Source: Kineococcus aurantiacus
GTDB lineage: Bacteria > Actinomycetota > Actinomycetes > Actinomycetales > Kineococcaceae
Reading direction: 5' to 3'
DNA length: 64,000 nt
NCBI RefSeq assembly: GCF_013409345.1
Contig: NZ_JACCBB010000001.1
Coordinates: 3,162,001 to 3,226,000 of the forward strand
Position numbers and translations under genes: made by a program. Shown piece by piece: positions 42,176 through 52,534 of the stretch. How positions within the stretch are numbered: the stretch's first letter is position 1; each line of letters starts with the position of its first letter. The notes under the pieces were generated by a model, which saw only the letters and a list, made by a program, of their open reading frames with translations, ran no database searches and was not told where the DNA came from.

Positions 42176-42235
42176 GGGTCCGAGGCAGGTCGGCCCCACG
42201 TGCCGGCGCTGCCAGTCGAACGAGGGAGGCATCCC

Positions 42236-43009
42236 GTGGAAGTTGTGGTCACCGGACGGCACACCGACGTCAAGGAGAGGTTCCGCCGGCACGTCGAGGA
42301 CAAGCTGGAGAAGGTCAACCAGCTCGCCCCGCGCGCCCAGCGCATCGACGTCGAGGTCTCCCACGAGAGCAACCGGCGCCAGGCCAGCAGTTGCGAGCGC
42401 GTCGAGATCACGGTGCGGGACAAGGGTCCCGTGGTGCGCGCCGAGGCGTGCGCCGACGACCCGTACGCCGCGCTCGACCTCGCGACGAACAAGCTCCTGG
42501 AGCGGCTGCGACGGGCCCGGGACCGGCGCAAGGTGCACCACGGCCGGCACCGCCCCACGTCCGTGCGCCAGGCCACCGCGGGTCTGTCCGACGAGGTCCT
42601 GACCGGGGCCTTCGACCCCGCCCGGCCCCTGGCCGAGCAGGTCGCGGCCGAGACGGACCCGGCCACCGCCGCGCCCACCCCGGCCGTCATGGCGGGCTCC
42701 ACACCGCCCACCGCCTCGCCCGTGGACCCCTCCGCCGAGGACGCCTCGCCCGTGGTGATCCGCGAGAAGACCCACGACGCCACGCCCATGACCCTGGACC
42801 AGGCGCTGTACGAGATGGAGCTCGTCGGGCACGACTTCTACCTCTTCGTCGACGCCACCACCGGCACCCCCAGCGTCGTGTACCGGCGCCGCGGGTGGGA
42901 CTACGGCGTCATCCACCTGCAGCTGCAGGACGCCGCCCCCGCGGAGGCCGACGGCCACCGCCCGGCCGGTGACGCCCTGACGGCCGTCCTGGGGGCCGTC
43001 GCCCGCTGA
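42236..43009 (+). CDS. hpf: Ribosome hibernation promoting factor, long form
   Basis: Binds the 30S decoding region and dimerises 70S ribosomes into inactive 100S particles during slow growth. The 257-residue length is that of long HPF. The N-terminal S30AE domain starts EVVVTGRHTDVKERFRRHVE, with the basic LLERLRRARDRRKVHHG helix at about 85-105. A Pro/Ala/Thr-rich linker (about 130-175) leads to the C-terminal dimerisation domain (VIREKTHDATPMTLDQALYE, then VYRRRGWDYGVIHLQ). GTG 42236 is chosen because GAGGGAGG lies 6 nt upstream and homologues begin at this point. A 34-bp palindrome 21 bp downstream likely terminates it. Confidence 0.95.
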   Translation: MEVVVTGRHTDVKERFRRHVEDKLEKVNQLAPRAQRIDVEVSHESNRRQASSCERVEITVRDKGPVVRAEACADDPYAALDLATNKLLERLRRARDRRKVHHGRHRPTSVRQATAGLSDEVLTGAFDPARPLAEQVAAETDPATAAPTPAVMAGSTPPTASPVDPSAEDASPVVIREKTHDATPMTLDQALYEMELVGHDFYLFVDATTGTPSVVYRRRGWDYGVIHLQLQDAAPAEADGHRPAGDALTAVLGAVAR

Positions 43010-43030
43010 CGTCCGCCCGACCGCCCGACC

Positions 43031-43064
43031 CGGGCGCCGGTCCCCGCGCGGGGACCGGCGCCCG
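43031..43064. terminator. Perfect 34-bp loopless palindrome after hpf
   Basis: Bases 43031-43047 and 43048-43064 are exact reverse complements with no spacer. The stem would hold at least 15 GC-rich pairs. It follows the hpf stop by 21 bp, so it is most simply a terminator without a T tract. Confidence 0.75.
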
Positions 43065-43120
43065 CTGCGGTCCGTGCCAAGATCGGTCCAGACGCGCACC
43101 ACGGCCCAGGGGGACCCGCC

Positions 43121-43171
43121 ATGAACCACAGCGACGGCACGGACGACCGGGACGGCCGGGGCGCGGCGTGA
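43121..43171 (+). CDS. 16-residue leader peptide coupled to the response regulator
   Basis: ATG 43121 opens MNHSDGTDDRDGRGAA and stops at 43169-43171, overlapping the GTG of the response regulator by GTGA. AGGGGGA lies 5-6 nt before the ATG, whereas the regulator itself has no Shine-Dalgarno. Ribosomes finishing the peptide could therefore start the regulator. It is rich in Asp, Gly and Arg and has no known function. Confidence 0.5.
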   Translation: MNHSDGTDDRDGRGAA

Positions 43172-43839
43172 GCGAGGCGATCCGCGTCCTCGTCGTCGAC
43201 GACCACTCCCTGTTCCGCCGCGGCCTGCAGATGGTCCTGTCCACCGAGGACGACATCGACGTCGTCGGGGAGGCCCCCGACGGCGCCGCGGCGCTCGAGC
43301 GCGTCGAGGAGCTGCTGCCCGACGTCGTCCTCATGGACGTCTGGATGCCGCGCCGCTCCGGCATCGACGCCTGCGCGCAGATCAAGGCCGTCGCCCCCTC
43401 CACGAAGATCCTCATGCTGACCTCCTCGGAGGAGGAGGACGACCTGTTCGGCGCCGTCCGGGCCGGCGCCAACGGCTACCTGCTCAAGGACGTGCCCGCC
43501 GAGGAGGTCGCCGACGCCATCCGCGCCGTGATGACCGGGCAGTCCCTCATCACGCCCAAGATGGCCGGCCTCCTGCTGGGGGAGTTCAACGCCATGCGCC
43601 GGCGCGACGAGGAGCGCAACCTCGCCGTGCCCGGCACCCCCCGGCTCTCACCGCGCGAGCTGGAGGTCCTGCGGCTGCTGGCCCGCGGCATGGCCAACCG
43701 CGAGATCGCCGGGACCCTGTCCATCAGCGAGAACACCGTCAAGAACCACGTCCGCAACATCCTGGAGAAGCTGCAGCTGCACTCGCGCATGGAGGCCGTC
43801 GTCTACGCCGTGCGGGAGAAGATCGTCGAGCTGTCCTGA
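43168..43839 (+). CDS. NarL/LuxR-type response regulator (orphan)
   Basis: A 223-residue transcription factor. The receiver domain has DD at 11-12, Asp57 in DVVLMDVWMPRRSGIDA, and Lys in GYLLKDVPAEEV. A LuxR helix-turn-helix at about 155-215 reads LSPRELEVLRLLARGMANRE, then SENTVKNHVRNILEKLQLHS. No histidine kinase gene is adjacent, so its partner is elsewhere. Its place between hpf and secA is common in actinobacteria. The GTG start overlaps a short leader frame, and its stop shares one base with the next ATG (TGATG), so three frames are coupled in a row. Confidence 0.93.
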   Translation: MSEAIRVLVVDDHSLFRRGLQMVLSTEDDIDVVGEAPDGAAALERVEELLPDVVLMDVWMPRRSGIDACAQIKAVAPSTKILMLTSSEEEDDLFGAVRAGANGYLLKDVPAEEVADAIRAVMTGQSLITPKMAGLLLGEFNAMRRRDEERNLAVPGTPRLSPRELEVLRLLARGMANREIAGTLSISENTVKNHVRNILEKLQLHSRMEAVVYAVREKIVELS

Positions 43840-45062
43840 TGGAGGAGATCACCGCCCGGACCGCCCGCCGCGCGGCGCTCGCGGCCCAGGGGTTCAGCCG
43901 CCGCCCGCCCGCCGCGGTGTCCGCCGCCCACGTCGCCCGGGTCGCCGAACGGCTCGGCGTCGTGCAGATCGACAGCGTCAACGTGCTGTGCCGCAGCCAC
44001 TACCTGCCCTTCTTCTCCCGGCTGGGCCCCTACGACACCGCCCTGGTCGACCGGGCCGCGCACCGCGCCCCGCGCAAGCTCGTGGAGTACTGGGCGCACG
44101 AGGCCAGCTACGTCCCGGTGGCCACCCACCGGCTGCTGCGCTGGCGGATGGACCGCGCCGCCGACGACGCCTGGGGCGGGGTCCGCGCCGTGGCCGCCGA
44201 GCGGCCCGACCTGCTCGAGGCCGTCGAGGGGTTCGTCGCCGCGCACGGGCCCGTCACCGCCCGCGAGGTCGAGGCGGCGCTGGCCCCGGGCGCGCTGCGC
44301 CGCACCGACCACTGGGGCTGGAACTGGTCGGACGTGAAGAAGGCCTGCGAGCACCTCTTCTTCGCCGGGCGGCTGTCCGCCGCGGCCCGCACCCCGCAGT
44401 TCGAGCGCCGCTACGACCTCACCGAGCGCGTCCTGCCGCCCGCGGTCCGGGACCTGCCCGTGCCCGCCGTCGACGACGCCGTCCGCGAGCTCGTCCGCAC
44501 CGCCGCCCGCGCCACCGGCGTCGCGACCGGGGCGAGCCTGCGGGACTACTTCCGGCTCAAGCCCGCTCCCGCGCGGCGGGCCGTGGCCGAGCTCGTCGAG
44601 GCCGGTGAGCTCGAGCCCGTCCGCGTCCGCGGCTGGGCCGCGCACCGGCCCGCCTACCGCTGGGCGGGCACCCCGGCCCCCCGGGTGCGGGCCCGGGCGC
44701 TGCTCAGCCCCTTCGACCCGCTGATCTGGCACCGCGAGCGCACCGCGGAGCTCTTCGGCGTCACCGTGCGGCTGGAGTTCTACGTGCCGCGCGACCAGCG
44801 CGTCCACGGCTACTACGTGACCCCCTTCCTGCTCGGTGAGGACATCGTCGCCCGCGTCGACCTGAAGTCCGACCGCACTGCCCGCGCCCTGCGGGTGGAG
44901 TCGGCCTGGGCCGAGCCCGGCGCCCCCGGGGAGACCGCCGAGGAGCTCGCCGCGGCCCTGCGCAGCGCCGCCGGCTGGCTCGGCCTCGACGACGTCGTGG
45001 TCGCCGGGGTGGGCGACCTCGCCGGTGCCCTCGCGAACGCCGTCGCCCGAACGGGTCACTGA
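43839..45062 (+). CDS. Winged-helix DNA glycosylase of the YcaQ (AlkX/HTH_42) family
   Basis: A 407-residue protein of the family that unhooks DNA interstrand crosslinks or excises alkylated bases. The N-terminus contains GVVQIDSVNVLCRSHYLPFF, where Gln43-Ile44-Asp45 matches the catalytic QxD of the YcaQ branch (AlkZ has QxQ). The following LVEYWAHEASYVPV, WGWNWSDVKKACEHLFFAGR and LLSPFDPLIWHRERTAELFG, then FYVPRDQRVHGYYVTPFLLG are the core family signatures. Three tandem winged-helix units are expected. The ATG overlaps the response-regulator stop by one base. Enzyme activity is inferred from family and motif. Confidence 0.88.
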   Translation: MEEITARTARRAALAAQGFSRRPPAAVSAAHVARVAERLGVVQIDSVNVLCRSHYLPFFSRLGPYDTALVDRAAHRAPRKLVEYWAHEASYVPVATHRLLRWRMDRAADDAWGGVRAVAAERPDLLEAVEGFVAAHGPVTAREVEAALAPGALRRTDHWGWNWSDVKKACEHLFFAGRLSAAARTPQFERRYDLTERVLPPAVRDLPVPAVDDAVRELVRTAARATGVATGASLRDYFRLKPAPARRAVAELVEAGELEPVRVRGWAAHRPAYRWAGTPAPRVRARALLSPFDPLIWHRERTAELFGVTVRLEFYVPRDQRVHGYYVTPFLLGEDIVARVDLKSDRTARALRVESAWAEPGAPGETAEELAAALRSAAGWLGLDDVVVAGVGDLAGALANAVARTGH

Positions 45063-45101
45063 CGCCTCAACACCCCCCGCGCACCCGCCGAAGCTCACGA
45101 G

Positions 45102-47621
45102 GTGGACGTCGCAGCTCTCTCGCCCGACCAGGTCGGGCCCGCCAGCCAGCTCCTCGAGCACGTCCTCCTCGCGCTGGGCGCCGGCACCACCGAGCGCGAC
45201 GTCCTCGCCGGGGCCGCCGCCCTGGTGGCCGACCTCGTCGACGCCGACGTCGCCGCCGTCTGCGAGGGCGCCCACGTCCACGGTGGCGTCGGCCTGGGCC
45301 AGCGGTTCCTGCCCGAGCGCGGCCTGGCCCGCGTCGTGCGCGACGGCGGCGGCTCCTTCGCCGTCCCCGGCCTGGGCCGGGTGCGCACCACCGTCGTGGA
45401 GGTCCCCGGGCTCGCCGGCGTCCACGTCGTCGTGGGCCGCGCCGAGGACAGCCCCGAGCACGAGGGGACCGAGGACGCCGTCCGGCTCGTCGCCCGCGCC
45501 CTGGGGCTGGTCGTCCTGAGCCGGCACGGCCGCGAGCGCGAGCGCTGGCACCGCCAGCAGGGCGCCCGCGGGGCGGCGGAGCGCACCCGGCTGCAGCAGG
45601 CGCTGCGCCAGCGCGAGCAGGTCCTCACGACGTCGGTCCGGTTCCAGCGCGCCGTCTCCAGCCGCCGCCCGCTGCCGGAGCTGCTCGTCCAGATCGCCAC
45701 CAGCTCCTCCGAGCTCATGGACGACCGCGCCGTCTCCCTCGTGCTGGCCGACCCCCGCTCGCAGATGCGGATGCGTGTCGTGGCCGCCGTCGGGGAACCC
45801 GCCCTGGACCACGCGCTGGCCCTGGCCGCCGCCGAGGGCCTGGGCGGTTTCGGCGTCGCCGTCGGCGACCAGAGCACCCCGGCCGCGGCCGCCGTCCACA
45901 TCAACGGCCGCAGCGTCGGCGCCCTCGTCCTGGACACCTCCGGCAGCGGGCCGCTGGACCCCGTGGGCGCCACCGTGCTGCGCGCCTTCGCCGAGCACGC
46001 CAGCATGGCGCTCAGCCACGCCGACACCGTGCGCGCCGTCGAGGCCGCCAGCTCCGACTCCCTGACGAGCCTGCCCAACCGGGCGACGCTGCTGCGCCAG
46101 CTGGAGGTCGCCCTGCGCGTGACCGAGTCCGACGGGCTGGGCACGGCCGTCCTGTTCGTCGACCTCAACGGGTTCAAGCAGGTCAACGACACCCTCGGGC
46201 ACGCCGCCGGTGACGAGATCCTGTCCCGCGTGGCCCGCCGGCTGCGCCGCTGCCTGCGCGGGGACGACGTCGCGGCCCGCCTGGGCGGCGACGAGTTCGC
46301 CCTCGTCGTGCGCGACGTCGAACCCGAGCGCGCCGCCCAGCGCATCGCCGCGCGCGTCCAGGCCGATCTCACCCTGCCCTTCGACACCCACGGCACGACC
46401 GTGCGCGTCGGCGCCAGCATCGGCATCGCCGTCGCGGCCGACGGCGTGGGGGCCGCCGAGCTGCTGCGCCGCGCCGACAGCGCCATGTACATGGCCAAGG
46501 CCCGCTCGCACGCCGCCGGCCCGGACGTCGCCACCGGGGTCGTGCCCGGCGGTGTCGTCGTCTTCGAGGCCGACATGCACGACGCCGACCAGCTGCGCCG
46601 CCAGCTCGAGCACGACCTGCTGCGCGCCGTGCACGACGACGAGTTCGAGCTGGCCTACCAGCCGATCGTCCGCCTGGCCGACGGCGCGGTCGTCGGCGTC
46701 GAGGCGCTGCTGCGCTGGCGGCACCGCACCCGCGGCCTGCTCGAACCGGGCGCGTTCCTGGCCGGCGCCGAGCGGTCCCCGGCCGTGGAGGAGCTGTGGC
46801 GCTGGGTGCTGCGCACGGCCTGCGCCCAGGCCGCGGCCTGGCGCGAGCGCGTTCCGGACCTGTCGGTGACCGTCAACCTGTCCGCCGCCCACGTCATGGC
46901 GCGCGGGGCCAGCGACGACGTCCGCGCCGCCCTGGCCGCCGCCGCGCTCGACCCCGCCGCCCTGGTCCTGGACGTCCCCGCCGACCTGCTGGGGGAGGAC
47001 CCCGACCTGCTCACCGCGCGGTTGCGGACGCTGCGCGCCACCGGGGCCCGCATCCTGCTGGACGACTTCGCGACCCTGGACCCGGCCCGGGGCGGGGTGC
47101 TGGTCAACCACTCGCTGGCCCCGCTGCGGCAGCTGCCCGTCGACGGCGTGAAGCTGGACCGCACCCTCGTGGGCGAGATCGACGGGCCCGAGGGGGTCGA
47201 CGCCCTCGCGGCCGTCCGCGTGCTGTGCGAGCTGGGGGCCGCCCTGGACCTGGGCGTGGTCGCCGAGGGCGTCGAGCGCACCGAGCAGGTCGTGCTGCTC
47301 ACCGAGGCCGGGTGCGCCGTCGCCCAGGGCGTCCTGCTCGGCGTCCCGCGCTCGGTGGCCGAGCTGGGCCCGGAGCTGGGGGCCGGCGAGCTCGGGCCGG
47401 TGGAGCCGCGGGCGGCCGCCCCGGCGCTCGCGGACCTCGTCGACCTCGCCGGCGACGCCGAGGCGGCGGCCGGGACGATCCCGCTGGACGCCGCCGAGGT
47501 CCGCGCCGGGGAGGGCACGGTCGTGGTGCCCTCGCGCCGGGTCCCCGGGCCGCCGGTGCCGGTGCCGATCAGCGGGGTGCGGCCCGACGACCTGCGGCGC
47601 ATGCTCGACCGGTCGCGCTGA
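45102..47621 (+). CDS. Cytoplasmic GAF-GGDEF-EAL protein, EAL domain probably degenerate
   Basis: A soluble 839-residue cyclic-di-GMP protein. Two GAF-like sensor regions lie at about 10-150 and 185-315, joined by an Arg/Gln-rich coiled coil (150-185). The GGDEF domain (about 325-480) has LGGDEFALV near 393 and looks active. The EAL domain (about 505-760) keeps EALLRW near 531, VNLSA, VKLDRTLV and VVAEGVER. The ELTE strand reads LVLDVPADLL and the loop normally DDFGTGYSS reads DDFATLDPARGG. Phosphodiesterase activity is therefore doubtful. A C-terminal extension of about 75 residues ends in SGVRPDDLRRMLDRS. The GTG start at 45102 has no clear Shine-Dalgarno. Confidence 0.92.
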   Translation: MDVAALSPDQVGPASQLLEHVLLALGAGTTERDVLAGAAALVADLVDADVAAVCEGAHVHGGVGLGQRFLPERGLARVVRDGGGSFAVPGLGRVRTTVVEVPGLAGVHVVVGRAEDSPEHEGTEDAVRLVARALGLVVLSRHGRERERWHRQQGARGAAERTRLQQALRQREQVLTTSVRFQRAVSSRRPLPELLVQIATSSSELMDDRAVSLVLADPRSQMRMRVVAAVGEPALDHALALAAAEGLGGFGVAVGDQSTPAAAAVHINGRSVGALVLDTSGSGPLDPVGATVLRAFAEHASMALSHADTVRAVEAASSDSLTSLPNRATLLRQLEVALRVTESDGLGTAVLFVDLNGFKQVNDTLGHAAGDEILSRVARRLRRCLRGDDVAARLGGDEFALVVRDVEPERAAQRIAARVQADLTLPFDTHGTTVRVGASIGIAVAADGVGAAELLRRADSAMYMAKARSHAAGPDVATGVVPGGVVVFEADMHDADQLRRQLEHDLLRAVHDDEFELAYQPIVRLADGAVVGVEALLRWRHRTRGLLEPGAFLAGAERSPAVEELWRWVLRTACAQAAAWRERVPDLSVTVNLSAAHVMARGASDDVRAALAAAALDPAALVLDVPADLLGEDPDLLTARLRTLRATGARILLDDFATLDPARGGVLVNHSLAPLRQLPVDGVKLDRTLVGEIDGPEGVDALAAVRVLCELGAALDLGVVAEGVERTEQVVLLTEAGCAVAQGVLLGVPRSVAELGPELGAGELGPVEPRAAAPALADLVDLAGDAEAAAGTIPLDAAEVRAGEGTVVVPSRRVPGPPVPVPISGVRPDDLRRMLDRSR

Positions 47622-47648
47622 GCGCCCTCCCGTCAGCTGACCGTCACG

Positions 47649-47665
47649 ACACCATCACGTGGTGT
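47649..47665. promoter_or_regulatory. Operator-like palindrome at the secA promoter
   Basis: ACACCATCACGTGGTGT has perfect 6-bp arms around TCACG. It covers the expected -35 position of the secA promoter, so a bound regulator could control secA. Confidence 0.4.
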
Positions 47666-47673
47666 TGCGCCGG

Positions 47674-47679
47674 TAGAGT
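47674..47679 (+). promoter_or_regulatory. Predicted leaderless -10 of secA
   Basis: TAGAGT ends 6 nt before the GTG start of secA. The intervening bases GAAGGG are too close to the start for a normal Shine-Dalgarno. Confidence 0.5.
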
Positions 47680-47685
47680 GAAGGG

Positions 47686-50372
<2,687 letters not shown>

Positions 50373-50376
<4 letters not shown>

Positions 50377-50390
50377 GCCCGCGGGCTCAG
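50373..50390. terminator. 18-bp perfect palindrome holding both convergent stop codons
   Basis: CTGAGCCCGCGGGCTCAG contains the secA TGA (50374-50376) and, on the other strand, the TGA of the Rv3235-like gene (50389-50387). A 7-bp stem with a 4-nt loop would form in either transcript. Confidence 0.6.
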
Positions 50391-50887
50391 CCGAGCTCGA
50401 GGGCGGTGACCCGCCAGCGCTCCCCGGAGCGGTCGGTGCAGCGCTCCACGCGCAGCGCCGCCGCCCGGACGCGGTCGGTGTCCCGCAGCACGGCCCCGAC
50501 CTCGGCGACGCCGTCGCCGGGGAAGGACACCCGCAGGGTCGTGACGTGCGCGGCCCGCACCGCGGTGCCCGCGCGGGTGCGGGCGCGCAGGCGGGCCTGC
50601 AGGGCCGCCCGGCGCTGGACGCCGGTGTAGATGTCGGCGCTGGACCAGCGCAGCAGCTGCTGGGGCGGCCGCAGGCCCGTCAGCACCTCCAGCAGCGTCA
50701 CGAGGTAGCGGCGCGTCCAGAGCGTGACCTCGGGCAGCTCCGCGGGCGGCAGCAGGCGCGTGTCCCGCAGGTCGAGCGCGAACACGCCCTGGTCGGGGTC
50801 CGGGGGCGCGAGCACCGGCCCCTCGGGGCCGAAGACGTCCTCGTCGTCGAGGTAGACGGGAAGGCGCGCGGCACCGGTGCTGGACAC
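50387..50887 (-). CDS. Rv3235 family protein
   Basis: A 166-residue protein of unknown function, conserved next to secA in actinobacteria. The first 45 residues are acidic and proline-rich. The core (about 55-160) contains LWTRRYLVTLLEVLTGLRPP, then QQLLRWSSADIYTGVQRRAA, and a C-terminal beta-rich part (ERWRVTALELG). No signal peptide or membrane segment is present. GTG 50887 is preceded by AGGAG about 10 nt upstream. Its stop is embedded with the secA stop in a palindrome, so transcription of the two genes probably meets there. Confidence 0.88.
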   Translation of the reverse strand: MSSTGAARLPVYLDDEDVFGPEGPVLAPPDPDQGVFALDLRDTRLLPPAELPEVTLWTRRYLVTLLEVLTGLRPPQQLLRWSSADIYTGVQRRAALQARLRARTRAGTAVRAAHVTTLRVSFPGDGVAEVGAVLRDTDRVRAAALRVERCTDRSGERWRVTALELG

Positions 50888-50947
50888 GGGGGTTCTCCTG
50901 GTGGTCTTCGGGGTCTTCGGGGTCTTCGACGGGCTTCGGTGGAGCGG

Positions 50948-51472
50948 TCAGGACAGGCGCAGGACCTGGCCGGGGACGATCCGGTCGGGGTCGTCGCCGA
51001 TGACGCCGGCGTTGACGGCGTGGAGCCGCTGCTGCTCGGCGAGCACCTGCGCGGGGTCGGCGCCGGGGCCGCAGCGGCGCTCGGCGATGGACCACAGGCT
51101 GTCGCCGCGGTGCACGACGATCTCGCCGCCGGTGGCGGCGGGGGCGCTGCGGGCGGCCCAGCCGGGCTCGACGGGCGCGCTGACGGCCCACCCGACCTCG
51201 GGGACGGCGACGGCCGCCCCGCGCTCGGCGGCGTTGGCCGACAGGGCCGCGGAGCCCAGCAGCAGGCCCACGACGACCGCGACGAGCCGGCGCACGACGA
51301 CGGGGACGCCCGGGGTGAGCCGGACGACGCCTCGGGGGGCCCGCCGCGCGCGCAGCTCGTCGACGACCGCGACGACGACCGCGAGGGCCAGCCACAGGGC
51401 GACGAGCGCCGCGGCGGCGGCGCACACCGCGACCACGACGTCCGCCGGGTCCGTCCACGAACGAGTGGGCAC
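50948..51472 (-). CDS. LysM domain-containing membrane protein
   Basis: A 174-residue envelope protein. Two hydrophobic helices lie near 11-35 and 60-80 (VVVAVCAAAAALVALWLALA and LVAVVVGLLLGSAALSANA). An extracytoplasmic linker follows, then one C-terminal LysM module (EIVVHRGDSLWSIAERRCG, then VIGDDPDRIVPGQVLRLS) that should bind peptidoglycan. GTG 51472 is chosen over a longer open frame because AGGAGAG lies 7 nt upstream. The gene is 60 bp before the Rv3235-like gene on the same strand and probably cotranscribed with it. Confidence 0.88.
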   Translation of the reverse strand: MPTRSWTDPADVVVAVCAAAAALVALWLALAVVVAVVDELRARRAPRGVVRLTPGVPVVVRRLVAVVVGLLLGSAALSANAAERGAAVAVPEVGWAVSAPVEPGWAARSAPAATGGEIVVHRGDSLWSIAERRCGPGADPAQVLAEQQRLHAVNAGVIGDDPDRIVPGQVLRLS

Positions 51473-51590
51473 GTTGGGTCTCTCCTGGGGCTCTTCGATG
51501 TCGTTTGATGCGATTTGGTGTCTCTTGTCTATCGATCCCCTGAGCGCCGAACCAGCGAGACGGCGCTCTTGCGCCCGTTCGGAAGGCACC

Positions 51591-51626
51591 GCGTGACGTC
51601 GCGTCACGAGGGCTGACTCGTACCGT
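51591..51626 (+). promoter_or_regulatory. Promoter and operator-like palindrome of the 51633 gene
   Basis: TACCGT at 51621-51626 lies 6 nt before the GTG at 51633, the leaderless arrangement. CGTGAC and GTCACG at 51592-51597 and 51603-51608 form a palindrome over the expected -35 position. Confidence 0.45.
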
Positions 51627-51632
51627 GGTGGG

Positions 51633-52142
51633 GTGCGCTGGGACGACCTGTTCGACGACCTCGAGGCGCAGGCCGACCACGAGCGGCGTCAGGACCTCGC
51701 CGCCGAGGTGGCCGACCGCGTGCGGCGCGAGGAGGCCACCGTCCGGCTCGGGGACCGGGTGCGGGCGGCCGAGGGCCCCGTCACGTTCGTGCTGCCGGAC
51801 GGGGTGGGCGTCACCGGGACGGTCGCGACGACCGGCCCGGGGTGGTTCCTCGTCGTCGAGGTCGGGTCGGGCCGGCGGGAACTGGTCCACGAGCTCGCCG
51901 TGGTGCTGGTGCACGGCGCCCCAGCGCGCAGCGCCGCACCGCTGGGCGAGGTGGCGGCGCGCCGGACGTTCCTGCTGGCCGTGCGCGCGCTGGCGGGGCG
52001 GGGCGTGCGGGTGCGCACGAGCGCCGGGTCGTTCACGGGCGTCATCACCCGGGTGGGTGCCGACCACCTCGACCTCGAGGACGACCGGGGCGTGCGGACG
52101 GTCCCGTTCGCCGCCGTCTGGACGGTCGGCGAACGCGGCTGA
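51633..52142 (+). CDS. Conserved actinobacterial protein of unknown function
   Basis: A 169-residue cytoplasmic protein. The N-terminus is acidic and helical (MRWDDLFDDLEAQADHERRQ). Two similar beta-rich segments follow: VTFVLPDGVGVTGTVATTGP near 50 and VRVRTSAGSFTGVITRVGAD near 123. They look like an internal duplication of an SH3- or Sm-like barrel with a VxGTV/FxGVI core. I know this gene type from the secA-downstream cluster of actinobacteria, but not a function. The start is GTG 51633, with TACCGT 6 nt upstream. It converges on the HTH gene with 6 bp between stops. Confidence 0.8.
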   Translation: MRWDDLFDDLEAQADHERRQDLAAEVADRVRREEATVRLGDRVRAAEGPVTFVLPDGVGVTGTVATTGPGWFLVVEVGSGRRELVHELAVVLVHGAPARSAAPLGEVAARRTFLLAVRALAGRGVRVRTSAGSFTGVITRVGADHLDLEDDRGVRTVPFAAVWTVGERG

Positions 52143-52155
52143 CCGGGCTCAGCCG
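52136..52155. terminator. Hairpin containing both convergent stop codons
   Basis: CGGCTGA at 52136-52142 and TCAGCCG at 52149-52155 form a 7-bp stem with a 6-nt loop. It holds the stops of the 51633 gene and the HTH gene, mirroring the arrangement at the end of secA. Confidence 0.5.
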
Positions 52156-52370
52156 AGCGCGGGGTCCTCGCCGGCGAGGACGATCTCGCGGGTCTGGGCG
52201 TACATGCGCTGGATGTAGTCCTCCAGCTCGGTGTCCTCCACGCGCCACTGCCCGCGGCCACCGACCTTGATGGCCCGCAGCTCACCCGTCCGGACCAGGG
52301 CGTAGGCCTGGGCCGAGGAGATCGCGAGCGTCTCGGCGACGTCCGCGAGGGGGAGGAATCGGGCTGCCAC
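52149..52370 (-). CDS. Excisionase-family helix-turn-helix DNA-binding protein
   Basis: A 73-residue protein consisting of one MerR/excisionase-type winged helix: FLPLADVAETLAISSAQAYA, then RTGELRAIKVGGRGQWRVED, then ELEDYIQRMYAQTREIV. This is the BldC/excisionase-like group, which acts as a small regulator rather than a phage excisionase; no integrase is nearby. GTG 52370 is preceded by AGGAGA 7 nt upstream, which favours it over the longer open frame. It is divergent from the SAF gene, with 164 bp between the starts. Confidence 0.85.
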   Translation of the reverse strand: MAARFLPLADVAETLAISSAQAYALVRTGELRAIKVGGRGQWRVEDTELEDYIQRMYAQTREIVLAGEDPALG

Positions 52371-52534
52371 GGTGGTTCTCCTGCCCGGTCGAGGTGGGGG
52401 TGCCCGCATCCTGCCACGCCCGTCACCCGTCCGGACCGGCCGATCGGGTGGCCTGTGGACAACTTCCGCACAGGGTTCCCGGTCGCCCTCACCATGGGCG
52501 ACGACCACGGACCAGGACGACCATCGGAGGACGG

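Larger units (their letters stand above)
41946..42235 (+). other. Leader region upstream of hpf
   Basis: A 290-bp gap. It starts with an 11-bp tandem repeat (GGGATCGGCGG type, 41958-41980). TAGCGT at 42020-42025 is a promoter-like -10 sitting 6 nt before ATG 42032, which opens a 47-codon frame ending at 42175. The GAGGGAGG Shine-Dalgarno of hpf lies at 42222-42229. Confidence 0.5.
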
